Shown one piece after another: positions 50,070-58,538 of a DNA stretch of 64,000 nt (the first letter of the stretch is position 1; every line of letters begins with the position of its first letter). The notes below the pieces were generated by a model that saw only the letters and a program-made list of their open reading frames with translations, ran no database searches and had not been told where the DNA came from. The translations under genes and the position numbers were made by a program. The stretch lies in NCBI RefSeq assembly GCF_019504385.1, contig NZ_CP080590.1:3711501-3775500 (forward strand). Direction: 5' to 3'. The stretch comes from Devosia salina (lineage in GTDB: Bacteria; Pseudomonadota; Alphaproteobacteria; Rhizobiales; Devosiaceae).

Positions 50070-51338
50070 ATGACAAGAGACGGCTTTCGATGGGTAGTTG
50101 GTCAATCAGCGCCGAAGATCGAGAGCCACAGCAATGCCAAGCTCGAACTGCTTGCAGCCTATCTAGATCGGTACTTTGTGACCGTCTCTTCTCAGCCCCA
50201 GATCGACAACATCGCCATTACATTGGTCGACGGGTTTTCCGGGGGCGGCAGGTATCAGCTTTTCGGGGAAGAACGTCCCGGCTCACCCTTGGTGCTCCTG
50301 GAGGCGGTTAAACGAGCCGAACGCCGGCTCAACGAAAGCAGGCGAAAGCCCCTGATCCTCGATGCGAAGTTCTACTTCATCGACGCCAATAAGGATGCAG
50401 TGGGTTATCTGCGTCAGACCCTCACCGACAAGGGCTATGGCGACGACATTAACTCTGGCCGCATCGTCATTCTCCGCGGCGAGTTCGAGGCTTTATGGGC
50501 GGAGGTTCTAAATGGAATTCGTTCCCGCCAACGCGCTGGTCGGTCACTATTCGTCTTGGACCAGAAGGGGTGGAATCAAGTCCAGTTCGCCACCATCCGG
50601 ACCATTCTGTCAGATTTGCCCAAGGCAGAAGTGTTGCTGACCTTCGCGGTCGACTGGTTGCTGTCCTACCTCAATGAGGGGCCGGCGTTCGCGAGCGCCA
50701 TGGCGAAAATAGGTATTCAGGGGCAGCAGCTTGCCGAGTATGTCGAAGCCCGCGGCGAAGCAGGCTATCAGTACGTCATTCCTCGGCTACTCGCGAGGGA
50801 CATCCAACAAATGACCGGCGCGCCGTTTTTCACGCCGTTCTTTCTGAGGTCGCAGCAAGCCGATCGCAACTTATGGCTCGTCCACCTATCGAAAATCGTC
50901 ACCGCGAGAAATGTGATGGTTGAGAGCCACTGGACCGTGGGAAACACGTCGCTTCACCGCGGCGCCGCAGGTCTCAACATGCTTGGCTTTGACCCGCACT
51001 GGGCGGACGGCGTCGCCTTCGACTTCGGTTTCGACGTCCAGGCCCAAGCCGACATCGAAACGGCGATGATCGACCAGTTGCCGTACCGGATCGAAGCCCT
51101 TGAACGGCAAGGCGTTCCGACCGTGGGTCACCTCATCGAGGGAATCGCAAACGACACCGCCGCTACCCGAGACCAGATGGAGGCCAGCATCATGCTGCTC
51201 TGTCGGGAACGTCAGATCGATTTGGTGAGCGCTGCAGGTTCGCAGCGGAGGCCGGGCGCCAAACCAGCGCCCGCCAATTTCATAAGGCTATCGCGGCAAT
51301 TGCTCATACCCGGTATCGCAATGCCGCCGAGAGGCTGA
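50070..51338 (+). CDS. tcmP: Three-Cys-motif partner protein TcmP
   Basis: 422 residues from the ATG at 50070 (GTG at 50040 possible). TcmP features: SNAKLELLAAYLDRYF, VDGFSGGGRY, FYFIDANKDAVGYL, and FVLDQKGWNQVQFATIRTIL, reading like a Rossmann/methyltransferase-type core followed by a helical C-terminal half. The family is defined by being next to three-Cys-motif proteins such as the Gp37/Gp68 gene immediately upstream. A nucleic-acid modification or nuclease role is possible but unproven. Confidence 0.88.
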   Translation: MTRDGFRWVVGQSAPKIESHSNAKLELLAAYLDRYFVTVSSQPQIDNIAITLVDGFSGGGRYQLFGEERPGSPLVLLEAVKRAERRLNESRRKPLILDAKFYFIDANKDAVGYLRQTLTDKGYGDDINSGRIVILRGEFEALWAEVLNGIRSRQRAGRSLFVLDQKGWNQVQFATIRTILSDLPKAEVLLTFAVDWLLSYLNEGPAFASAMAKIGIQGQQLAEYVEARGEAGYQYVIPRLLARDIQQMTGAPFFTPFFLRSQQADRNLWLVHLSKIVTARNVMVESHWTVGNTSLHRGAAGLNMLGFDPHWADGVAFDFGFDVQAQADIETAMIDQLPYRIEALERQGVPTVGHLIEGIANDTAATRDQMEASIMLLCRERQIDLVSAAGSQRRPGAKPAPANFIRLSRQLLIPGIAMPPRG

Positions 51339-51357
51339 AGATTTGCGATCTCGGTTT

Positions 51358-51732
51358 TCAAGTCCAAGTTACTCTTCCGCCCCTGAGCCAGAAGTGAGCT
51401 CTGCAGCCGTCCCTGAGGAACACCGATGGCGACAGCGACGGCAGTCCCGCCGGGTCCAACGAAAGCGACCATCGCGGCTTGGCTTCGGGGATCAGCAGGA
51501 GCTCGATTGTTCTGCCGCAGCCGCACGGGCACTTCATCCCGACGCACCAGTCTTCGTTCCCGTCGCGAGCCAGGACGAGCGCGCCAACCGGAACCACAGG
51601 TGGCAGGCTGTCGCCATCCACGACCTGCAGCCGAAAAGGCGGCCGCCAGCGCTCGAACAGACCGCGGATACGCTTTTGCCAACGGGCATACTCGGCCCGT
51701 ATCCACTTGGCCGCTATATCGATAAGGATCAT
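51358..51732 (-). CDS. DUF6527 family protein, third gene of the ubiquitin-like operon
   Basis: 124 residues. A basic N-terminal helix precedes the conserved core WCVGMKCPCGCGRTIELLL (Cys63, Cys68, Cys70, Cys72) and LRDGCRAHFWLRGGRV (Cys110, His113), a likely zinc site. DUF6527 proteins are found with prokaryotic E1/E2/JAMM operons; my recollection, not checked, is that some act as peptidases on the ubiquitin-like partner. It begins two bases after the stop of the JAMM-E1 gene, so it belongs to the same transcript. The function here is inferred from this linkage. Confidence 0.85.
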   Translation of the reverse strand: MILIDIAAKWIRAEYARWQKRIRGLFERWRPPFRLQVVDGDSLPPVVPVGALVLARDGNEDWCVGMKCPCGCGRTIELLLIPEAKPRWSLSLDPAGLPSLSPSVFLRDGCRAHFWLRGGRVTWT

Positions 51733-51734
51733 TG

Positions 51735-53105
51735 CTATGCCCCCAGGGCCGGGAGCCCAAGCAGCGGCTCGCGATCGCCAGTTGCCAACTCCACGTCGTC
51801 ACCGCGCTTGAACTTGCCCTCGGCCGTATGGTCCTCCTCGGCCGCGGCGAGGCTGAAGAAGGTCCGCGCATAGCCACTATTGTGTTCGTGGCGGAAGGGA
51901 TAAAGCCGGGCAAGGAGTTCGTTCACTGCCGCCGCGGATGTCCGCATATTGAGCGAGATTACCGAGGGAGCCTCTTCCACCATGCCCTTGATGTATCCTT
52001 CCTTCACCTTCTCACGATGGACGTCGGGAGCATTCAGCTTGAGATATTCCGCTTCCAGCGCCTCCGGCGTGTAGACGCCGCGGTCCGCAAGGGTAGAGCC
52101 ACCTGGATAGACATAGTCGACGCGTCCGCACACGTCCGCGATGACCGTCTTGGCAGACGCCTGACGGGTCGGAATAACGACGCCCAAATCAATGATGGGC
52201 ATCAAGAAGGCCGAGCCCATAAGGTCGGCAATGTATCGCGCCTCAAGGGTATCGACGCAACACAAGATGAAATCGCAGTCGGCGCCCGCCAGGACGGCTT
52301 CGCGATCAAGGATTGACCGCTCGACAGGAACGAATACTCCCTGCCCACGGTGGCTCTCTGCAGCCCGAAGCATGACCTGAACCTTGGGGACTTCAGTCTT
52401 CGCGTCGGCGATGGTGGTGTTGAGGATGCGGTTGAGGTTCTTGAATTCGGTGAAGTCATATTCCACGCCGACGACCCGGCCGAACCCGAGACGGAGCAGC
52501 TGCTCAATCGTCGGCGAGCCAGTACCCGAGGCGCCGATGACCAGCACGGAAAGCCGACTGTTCTGCGCGGTCATCTCCGAAGTGAAGGCAACTGGCGCCC
52601 GCTGGTTCTCGTCTCGGTCGGCCCAGTAGGTAAGGATGTCATCGCCAGGGACGATGACCAAGTCGAGGTCGGTGGCGATGCCGTCGCGGTACATGCGAGC
52701 CCGGATTGCGCCCGACGGCATCATGATGGCCGAACCGTGATCTGCCTCATAGGCGGCATGAAGGGCACGAACCGTGACCGCGTCGCTCTCGTTGTCGACA
52801 TGCGAGAAGGCAAAAAAGCCACCAGGGTGCGAATGAACGAGGACAACGGATAGTCCCTCGTCCTCGCCGCGATCGATGGCGTCTTCGAGGTAGCGCCCGG
52901 GCCAGGAGATGTAGTCGGGGGTGCGCGTGGCACAGTCGCCGTGGGGCACCGGGATGAGGCGCTGCGCAAGAAGGCGCTTCCGCACGCCGGGAGACCGGGA
53001 GCAAAGCAGGATGGCGGCGGCTTCGCAGCCGTCGCCAGGAAACAGGTGAGCTTTGAGGCCGGCGTGGACGCCGGCGGGGATCACAAGAGCTGAGGGCTGG
53101 GTCAC
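51735..53105 (-). CDS. JAMM peptidase fused to E1-like (ThiF) activating enzyme
   Basis: 456 residues, two enzymes in one chain. Residues 1-160 are a JAB/JAMM deubiquitinase-like domain with Glu28 and His91-x-His93-x7-Ser101-x2-Asp104 (HSHPGGFFAFSHVD), the complete zinc-catalytic motif. Residues 180-456 are an E1/ThiF domain with the ATP loop GASGTGSP (191-198), the adenylation Arg in NLNR and CCVDTLEAR. The usual crossover position for the E1 catalytic Cys (after YPGG) carries Ser337-Thr338; the nearest Cys is Cys326. It should process and adenylate the ubiquitin-like domains encoded upstream. Start overlaps that gene's stop (ATGA). Confidence 0.92.
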   Translation of the reverse strand: MTQPSALVIPAGVHAGLKAHLFPGDGCEAAAILLCSRSPGVRKRLLAQRLIPVPHGDCATRTPDYISWPGRYLEDAIDRGEDEGLSVVLVHSHPGGFFAFSHVDNESDAVTVRALHAAYEADHGSAIMMPSGAIRARMYRDGIATDLDLVIVPGDDILTYWADRDENQRAPVAFTSEMTAQNSRLSVLVIGASGTGSPTIEQLLRLGFGRVVGVEYDFTEFKNLNRILNTTIADAKTEVPKVQVMLRAAESHRGQGVFVPVERSILDREAVLAGADCDFILCCVDTLEARYIADLMGSAFLMPIIDLGVVIPTRQASAKTVIADVCGRVDYVYPGGSTLADRGVYTPEALEAEYLKLNAPDVHREKVKEGYIKGMVEEAPSVISLNMRTSAAAVNELLARLYPFRHEHNSGYARTFFSLAAAEEDHTAEGKFKRGDDVELATGDREPLLGLPALGA

Positions 53106-54202
53106 TGATTGACCTCACGGCTCAGCGCACCATCGACGAGCGTCAGGTGGGTGCGAACGTTGTCGATCTTGGGGTTCCAGGGCGAGGCCTGGCCGCGGTG
53201 GCGCGACCAGCGCTGATAAGTGACGCCACCAATGGTGATCAGCGTCTCGGTCGCGCCGATCCGGTTGCCGTTCGCGAGCAGCAGCACGGGCGCCACATAG
53301 AACATGTCGATCTGTGCACCCGGATAGGTATTGGGAATCTCGAGCGCCATGGCGACGGCCGTCGACGAGAAACCCGGCGGCAACCGGTAGTCGTCGATGA
53401 TCAGCCAACGGCGGCCCTGGTCCAGCACCGTGCGCCAACGCCAGCCGGACTGCGCGAGGAACGCCTCATCGACGCCGAGGAGGCGGAAGCCGTTACCGGC
53501 CTCCCCGTTGTTGACGTCCCTGGGCGTCAGGCGCAGTTTCTCGATGCCGTGAGTGCGCAGGTCGACATCGAAGTCGAGTCCGACTTCCTGCTTCGGCTGG
53601 CCGGCGACCTTGAGGAAGATGTGCCAGGGCTGGGCGGGGTCAAAGCCTGCCTTGTTCATGGCATCGCGAACCTTGATGGTTGGCAGGTCGGACTGGATGA
53701 CGGTGTCCTGGACCTTGATCTTCCACGTCTCGTGGACTGTGTAGAAGCGCTCCACGCCCGCCACGGCAAGGTCAACCAGGTCGCGGTTGCCGATCACCGT
53801 GTCGGGCTCATTCTCGACGGACAGCATCAGCTGGAGATCGTTCGCGATGCCAGCGAGCTTGCGCACCGTCTTGCCGGTGACGTACTGCGCCGGCCAGTCG
53901 TACTGTTCGCCGTCGACCTTGAGCCGGAAAGCGCGGTCTGCGCTCGTTACGACGAAGCGGTCGTTGACGTCATCGATCGGCGCGACTTCCGATGCGAGGA
54001 TCGGCACAAGCTCGCCGTCGTCGAGGAAGCGCAGGACGAACGGGTCGTTGTCGGGCAGGACCTCGGCGGCCGCCGCGATCTGGGCGCCGGTCGGCGTTGG
54101 ATCGACGATACTGACGGCCTTGAAATTCAGGTCGAGACCCGCGATCTGGATAGTGATGGTGCTGTTGGCGGGGCGATTGCCCGCGGCGTTCTGGCTAGTC
54201 AT
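53102..54202 (-). CDS. Triple ubiquitin-like protein fused to a cysteine-free E2-like (Prok-E2_E) domain
   Basis: 366 residues from the ATG at 54202 (MTSQNAAGNRPANSTITI). Three beta-grasp units are recognisable at about 14-85, 88-155 (FRLKVDGEQYDWPAQYVTG, VDLAVAGVERFYTV) and 158-228 (TWKIKVQDTVIQSDLPTIKV), as in the multiubiquitin family. Residues 235-366 are an E2/UBC family E-like domain (YRLPPGFSSTAVAMALEIPN, IDMFYVAP, TYQRWSRHRGQASPW). No cysteine occurs anywhere in the protein, so a classical E2 thioester is impossible. First gene of the three-gene operon with the JAMM-E1 and DUF6527. Confidence 0.88.
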   Translation of the reverse strand: MTSQNAAGNRPANSTITIQIAGLDLNFKAVSIVDPTPTGAQIAAAAEVLPDNDPFVLRFLDDGELVPILASEVAPIDDVNDRFVVTSADRAFRLKVDGEQYDWPAQYVTGKTVRKLAGIANDLQLMLSVENEPDTVIGNRDLVDLAVAGVERFYTVHETWKIKVQDTVIQSDLPTIKVRDAMNKAGFDPAQPWHIFLKVAGQPKQEVGLDFDVDLRTHGIEKLRLTPRDVNNGEAGNGFRLLGVDEAFLAQSGWRWRTVLDQGRRWLIIDDYRLPPGFSSTAVAMALEIPNTYPGAQIDMFYVAPVLLLANGNRIGATETLITIGGVTYQRWSRHRGQASPWNPKIDNVRTHLTLVDGALSREVNQ

Positions 54203-54351
54203 TTTCGCTTGCCTTTCGGGCAGTGTTGCTACTGACGAGATGTGCGCGGCTGCAGCGGCCATTCGGACATGCGATTTTTTTCGTTGGGGATGTCCGAGGA
54301 AGGTTTCCTGGATCGCACTGTTGTCCAGGGAGGGGGAAAGGACGTGCACCC
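54203..54351. promoter_or_regulatory. Divergent promoter region between the ubiquitin-like and sigma/ImmA operons
   Basis: 149 bases separate the two divergent operons, so both promoters must lie here or inside the genes. A G-rich Shine-Dalgarno (AGGGAGGGGGAAAGGA) precedes the sigma-like gene. A long open extension of the triple-ubiquitin frame runs through it but has no start signal. Confidence 0.6.
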
Positions 54352-54936
54352 ATGCTGCAGGATGCAGCCGAAGAGTCGGACGCGTTAAGCGTCGACGAAT
54401 TCATGTCAGTGCTTCACGGGCTGACGGACGCACAATGGGTCCGGCTTCACGAGATTGGCCGCTTCCACAGCAAGGTTTGTGGCTCCCTGGAAGACGACCT
54501 GATCAACGAAGCAATTTTCCGGGTCACGGAGGGCAAGCGAAAATGCCCCCGAGGCGTGGATCCTGTTGCCTTTCTCGCAGAAGCGATGCGCAGCGTCTCC
54601 TCCGGCATCCGCCAGAAGGCACGACGTCTGCTGCCCATCGATCACAAGACGACTGGCAAGGACGGAAAGAGCGTGCCCTTTGAACCGCCTGACGCGTCAC
54701 CGACCGCCGAGCAGGCGCTCGGCGAGGCGGAGGCGACCAAGGTTGTTGAGGCAGCGATCCTGGATTTGTTCAGTGATGACACGGTGGCCCGCGACTTCGC
54801 TGATGGCGTGATGGCGGGCCTCGAAGGTGAAGAGCTGCGAGCATACACTGGGCTGAATGGCACCGCCTTCAATTCGATGCGCAGGAAGTTCCGGCGTAGA
54901 GTAGACGCAGCATACCCGAACGGGTGGATGTTATGA
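54352..54936 (+). CDS. Sigma-70-like/HTH regulatory protein
   Basis: 194 residues from the ATG at 54352. The N-terminal half (FMSVLHGLTDAQWVRLHEIG, DDLINEAIFRVTEGKRKCPR) resembles sigma region 2, and the C terminus (LRAYTGLNGTAFNSMRRKFR) a region-4-type helix-turn-helix. Its stop overlaps the start of the next gene (ATGA), and the ImmA protease gene follows with another overlap. This makes a three-gene regulator operon divergent from the ubiquitin-like operon. It may direct transcription of one or both operons; that is inference. Confidence 0.75.
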   Translation: MLQDAAEESDALSVDEFMSVLHGLTDAQWVRLHEIGRFHSKVCGSLEDDLINEAIFRVTEGKRKCPRGVDPVAFLAEAMRSVSSGIRQKARRLLPIDHKTTGKDGKSVPFEPPDASPTAEQALGEAEATKVVEAAILDLFSDDTVARDFADGVMAGLEGEELRAYTGLNGTAFNSMRRKFRRRVDAAYPNGWML

Positions 54937-55355
54937 GTAGCACCAACAGCGAGAGTGACCCAATCGGCCGGCTGGTCGATATGCTCGTCGAAGACATTTT
55001 GCAGACCTCGGACGAGGACCTGCTAAAAGAGGTGAAGGAACGGGGAGATGACCCAAAGGCCATCGCCGGCCGCATGCGTGCACTGTTCGGCAAGGCCGAG
55101 CTTGCTCAGGGTCGTCGGCGGTTGATGGCCGCCCGAGAAGCCGTTAACGCGGACGCCCAACGACGTGCAGGACAAAGTGCAAAAGATCCGGCGGCCGCCC
55201 GCCGGCAACTGGACACGATCATGCAACGCTTCCCAAGCGCCACGGCCAAGCTGACGATGGCTGCACGCAAGGGCAACGGCATGTCCGATAGCGATGTGCT
55301 GTCCTTGCTTGCCGATCTCGAGGAGCTTGGGATCACGGACGAGGGAAGCGAGTGA
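54933..55355 (+). CDS. Small helical protein between the sigma-like and ImmA genes
   Basis: 140 residues from the ATG at 54933, almost fully helical and charged (DPIGRLVDMLVEDILQTSDE, GKAELAQGRRRLMAAREAVN, SDSDVLSLLADLEELGI). No family recognised. Both ends overlap neighbouring genes by four bases, so translation of the three proteins is coupled. In ImmA-type switches a partner regulator is cleaved by the protease; this protein or the sigma-like one is the natural candidate substrate. Confidence 0.75.
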   Translation: MSSTNSESDPIGRLVDMLVEDILQTSDEDLLKEVKERGDDPKAIAGRMRALFGKAELAQGRRRLMAAREAVNADAQRRAGQSAKDPAAARRQLDTIMQRFPSATAKLTMAARKGNGMSDSDVLSLLADLEELGITDEGSE

Positions 55356-56116
55356 ACCAGTTGGCCCCTGCCGAGCGGCTGCTGATTGGTCTGGGTGTGC
55401 AGGACCCGGTCGATATCGATCTGGACGCGATTGCCTGGACGGTGGGGGTGAAGGTCAAATACGCCCCGCTCGACAACTGCGAGGCCCGCATCGTTGGCAC
55501 CGCAGATCGTGCGATCGTGACGATCAGGGAAGACGCTACGCCGGGCCGGCGCCGGTTTTCGCTCGGGCACGAACTTGGCCATTGGCACCATGACCGTGGA
55601 AAGTGCCTGGTCTGCGGGAGCGACGAGATCGGCAATCCGCTGGCGAACAACTCGGAGCGGGCGGCTGATCGTTATGCGGCTGACCTGCTGATGCCCCGGT
55701 TCCTGTTTGATCCTGCAGTGCGAGCCGCTGGAAAAGTCAACTTCGCCATGTTCCGAAACGTGGCCAAGACCTTCAACACCAGCGTTACTGCGGCTGCAAT
55801 CCGGGTAGTCGAGGGCAAACGCGTTCCAGCAATGCTCGTTTGTCACGGAGCTGGAGGGCGCAAGTGGTTCGTACGTTCCCAAATGATCGACGACCGATGG
55901 TTTCCGCAGGAACAGCTTAGCGCCGACAGTCCCGCCTTCGATGTCCAGTTCGGCGGTAAGCCCGAAATCAACTTGCCAATGAAGATTGGGGCCGATGCCT
56001 GGTTCGATCGGCACGATGCGAGCTGGTATGAAGTTCGCGAACAGTCGATCCGAGTGCCGGGCAATGAGACGCTGACTTTGCTTCTATTTGACGATGATCG
56101 TATGCATGCTCGCTAG
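55352..56116 (+). CDS. ImmA/IrrE-family metallo-endopeptidase
   Basis: 254 residues, GTG start in a GTGA overlap. The zinc site is complete: HELGH (in FSLGHELGHWHHDRG) with a downstream SERAADRYAADLLMP supplying the third ligand. The C-terminal domain of about 130 residues is of the kind that often senses a signal. Relatives (ImmA of ICEBs1, IrrE/PprI) cleave repressors and trigger excision or stress responses. In this position it could de-repress the ubiquitin-like operon or element transfer. Confidence 0.92.
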   Translation: MNQLAPAERLLIGLGVQDPVDIDLDAIAWTVGVKVKYAPLDNCEARIVGTADRAIVTIREDATPGRRRFSLGHELGHWHHDRGKCLVCGSDEIGNPLANNSERAADRYAADLLMPRFLFDPAVRAAGKVNFAMFRNVAKTFNTSVTAAAIRVVEGKRVPAMLVCHGAGGRKWFVRSQMIDDRWFPQEQLSADSPAFDVQFGGKPEINLPMKIGADAWFDRHDASWYEVREQSIRVPGNETLTLLLFDDDRMHAR

Positions 56117-56328
56117 GGTGTTTTTGTCGAGACAGCCTGAGATACCTCTATCAGCTCATACATCACTGCCATCCGGCGAAGTTGCGCAATTGTCGAAGGA
56201 GTGTCGCTTGGCCTCTGTGGATTTCTGGCCGTAGGACCGACTAAAATCGCGGCAAAGCTACTCTCGCTGTTAATTTCATTCGGCGAGGGCTAGCGTCTGC
56301 GATCGAATGGACTCGAAGAATTCGTCAG

Positions 56329-57348
56329 ATGGCCGACGCAACTGCCTCCCCCCTTACCGACCCCGATCCCATCGAAGAAGCCTTGAGGGGCTACTACTCC
56401 GCCAACGGCTTCTCCCTGGTTGGCATCGATCTGTTCTGCCTCGGCACCATCCGCGCTTCCAAAGCACTGGCGCTCATGCTGACGATGGTCGGCGGCGCAA
56501 CGCACCCGGAAAGCGGCCGCTCGCCATTCTCGCGCGTCTTCATCGCCTATCCCAAGACCGCGATGACGGGCGACGCGGCGGCTAAACTCCTTGCAAGTAT
56601 CGCTGTCCAAGTCGAAAGCAACAACACCAAGCTGCCGGTTGGCGTGGAGCCGACGCAATGGGTCAGCTTTGAGCCAGTGGACCTACGCGCTGAGGTGCTG
56701 GTGGAGCTCGCTGATGGCCTGCCGGAGAACTCAGCACTCATCATCCTGCGCGCCGCGGACTTCCGCGTGGAAGACCTTGCGGCGGTCGACCTTGCATCCG
56801 CTGCCGTGCCCGAAGACGTATGGGCTCCGCAGGTGCACAACCTAGCTCGCATGCTCCTCGACGTTAGCAAGCGCCGCTCGCTGCCGATCATATTGGAAGC
56901 AGGCCGGGACCTGCCGAGCAATGAGACCCTGAGGAAGTTGCTTCAGTCCCTCGATGGCGTCGGACTGATGGGCATTGAGGCCCAGCCCGCAGACGCCTAT
57001 ATCGCCAGGAACATCGCACGCTGGGATGGACTTCTCGCCGAGGGGCGCATTGGCGAGGTTCTCGACGAGATCGAAGGTGCGACCGAATGGCCGTTGCGTG
57101 CGCGTGAAGTCTATCGGCTTCAGGTGCTGTACCGTGCGGGGCTATACGGCCAAACGATTGAGGCGATCGAGAACGTAACTTACCTTGCGGAGCTCGATGC
57201 TCCGTTGAAGCTTCGCTTGGCTCGCATAGCATCCGACTGTGGCGCGCTTGTTCTCGCCGGCCGTCTCCTGAACCTCGCATTGCCAGGACTCGCAACGGTG
57301 GAAGAACTCCTGACGGCTGCTTTGGTAGCGGACGAAATAGACGACTGA
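56329..57348 (+). pseudogene. CHAT-protease gene, 5' part (interrupted by IS3 element)
   Basis: 339 codons up to the target site GAC (57343-57345); the TGA that ends the frame belongs to the IS. The visible part starts MADATASPLTDPDPIEEAL and looks like a helical/NTPase-sized regulatory region (VFIAYPKTAMTGDAAAKLLA; VGLMGIEAQPADAYIARNI) without a motif I can name. Joining 57345 to 58620 restores one open frame of 1263 residues. It lies 212 bases after the ImmA gene on the same strand. The truncated product would lack the protease domain. Confidence 0.9.
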
Positions 57349-57384
57349 GCTACTCCCCAATCGTTGGACAGCTTTTGGCGTAAA

Positions 57385-58260
57385 TTAAGCTACTCGTTGC
57401 ACCTGCTGGTCGGGTTGGTTTTGGTCAATGCGCTGCCAATAGATCACGGCAGGCGGTTTTCCGCCAAGGGCGGAATGAGGGCGTCGGTTATTATAGAAGT
57501 CCACCCATTCGCGGACGCCGGCGCGGGCCTGTGACCCGGTCTCCCAGGCGTGCAGGTAGACGCATTCGTATTTGAGGGTTCTCCAGAGCCGCTCGACAAA
57601 GATGTTGTCGAGGAACCGGCCCTTGCCATCCATGGAGATGCGCACCCCCATTCGTCGCAACCGATCGGTCCAGGCAAAGGACGTGAACTGGCTCCCCTGA
57701 TCGGTGTTCATGATCTCGGGCGGACCGAACTTGTGGACCGCCTCGTTCAACGCCTCGATGCAGAAGTCTGCCTCCAGCGTGTTCGAGATGCGCCATGCCA
57801 AGACCTTGCGGGTGTGCCAGTCCATGATGGCCACCAGGTAGAGAAAGCCCCGGCGCATCGGTAAATACGTGATATCCGCAGCCCAGGCCTGGTTCGGGCG
57901 CTCCACCCTCAACCCCTTCAGAAGATAGGGCCAGATCTTGTGCCCCTTGGCTGGTCTCGAGGTATTGGGCTTCTGATAAATCGGCATCAGGCCCATGAGC
58001 CGCATCAGCCGACGCACGCGCTTCTCGTTTATCACGTGACCTTCATTGCGCAGGTGCCAGGTCATCTGCCGGACTCCGAAGAAGGGCGTTTCCAGGAATT
58101 GCCCATCGATCCTGCGCATCAGGGCAAGGTTGATCTCGGTCTCGCCTTTCGGCGTGTAGTAGAACGAAGAGCGCGCGATCGACAGCAGCGTGCACTGTTT
58201 GCCAATTGAGAGCACGGGGTGATCAGGTTCTATCATCCCTCGCCTCACTTCCCGCCCCAA
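57385..58260 (-). CDS. IS3-family transposase OrfB (DDE integrase)
   Basis: About 287-291 residues. An HTH_21-like N terminus (RRIDGQFLETPFFGVRQM) is followed by an rve integrase core with the DDE triad: Asp in WAADITYLPM, Asp in NTDQGSQFTSF, Glu in FVERLWRTLKYE. It overlaps orfA; a GTG at 58248 overlaps the orfA stop (GTGA), while fusion by -1 frameshifting as in other IS3 elements is the alternative. Confidence 0.95.
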   Translation of the reverse strand: MGREVRRGMIEPDHPVLSIGKQCTLLSIARSSFYYTPKGETEINLALMRRIDGQFLETPFFGVRQMTWHLRNEGHVINEKRVRRLMRLMGLMPIYQKPNTSRPAKGHKIWPYLLKGLRVERPNQAWAADITYLPMRRGFLYLVAIMDWHTRKVLAWRISNTLEADFCIEALNEAVHKFGPPEIMNTDQGSQFTSFAWTDRLRRMGVRISMDGKGRFLDNIFVERLWRTLKYECVYLHAWETGSQARAGVREWVDFYNNRRPHSALGGKPPAVIYWQRIDQNQPDQQVQRVA

Positions 58261-58538
58261 GGCTTGAGCTTTCTGGACAAAAAATCGTTGGCGACGGCCA
58301 GCTCTCCGATCTTGGCATGCAGATCCTTGACCTGTTCATCGTCAATCTCAGGCCTTTTGCGCCCGCCGCGCTCGAACACACCCGATGCCCCTTCGAGCAA
58401 CGCCCGTTTCCATTGGTGGATCATCGTGGGGTGAATTCCGAACCGGCTCGCCAATTCCGATACCGTCTCTTCGCCCTTCAATGCTTCCAGGGCGACCTTC
58501 GCCTTGAACTCGGGCGAATGCTGCTTGCGTTTCGACAT
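58245..58538 (-). CDS. IS3-family transposase OrfA (helix-turn-helix)
   Basis: 97 residues from the ATG at 58538 (MSKRKQHSPEFKAKVALEAL), typical OrfA: an HTH of the HTH_8/transposase_8 type (ETVSELASRFGIHPTMIHQW) followed by a leucine-zipper-like helix (DEQVKDLHAKIGELAVANDF). It binds the IS ends and forms the functional transposase together with OrfB. Confidence 0.94.
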   Translation of the reverse strand: MSKRKQHSPEFKAKVALEALKGEETVSELASRFGIHPTMIHQWKRALLEGASGVFERGGRKRPEIDDEQVKDLHAKIGELAVANDFLSRKLKPWGGK

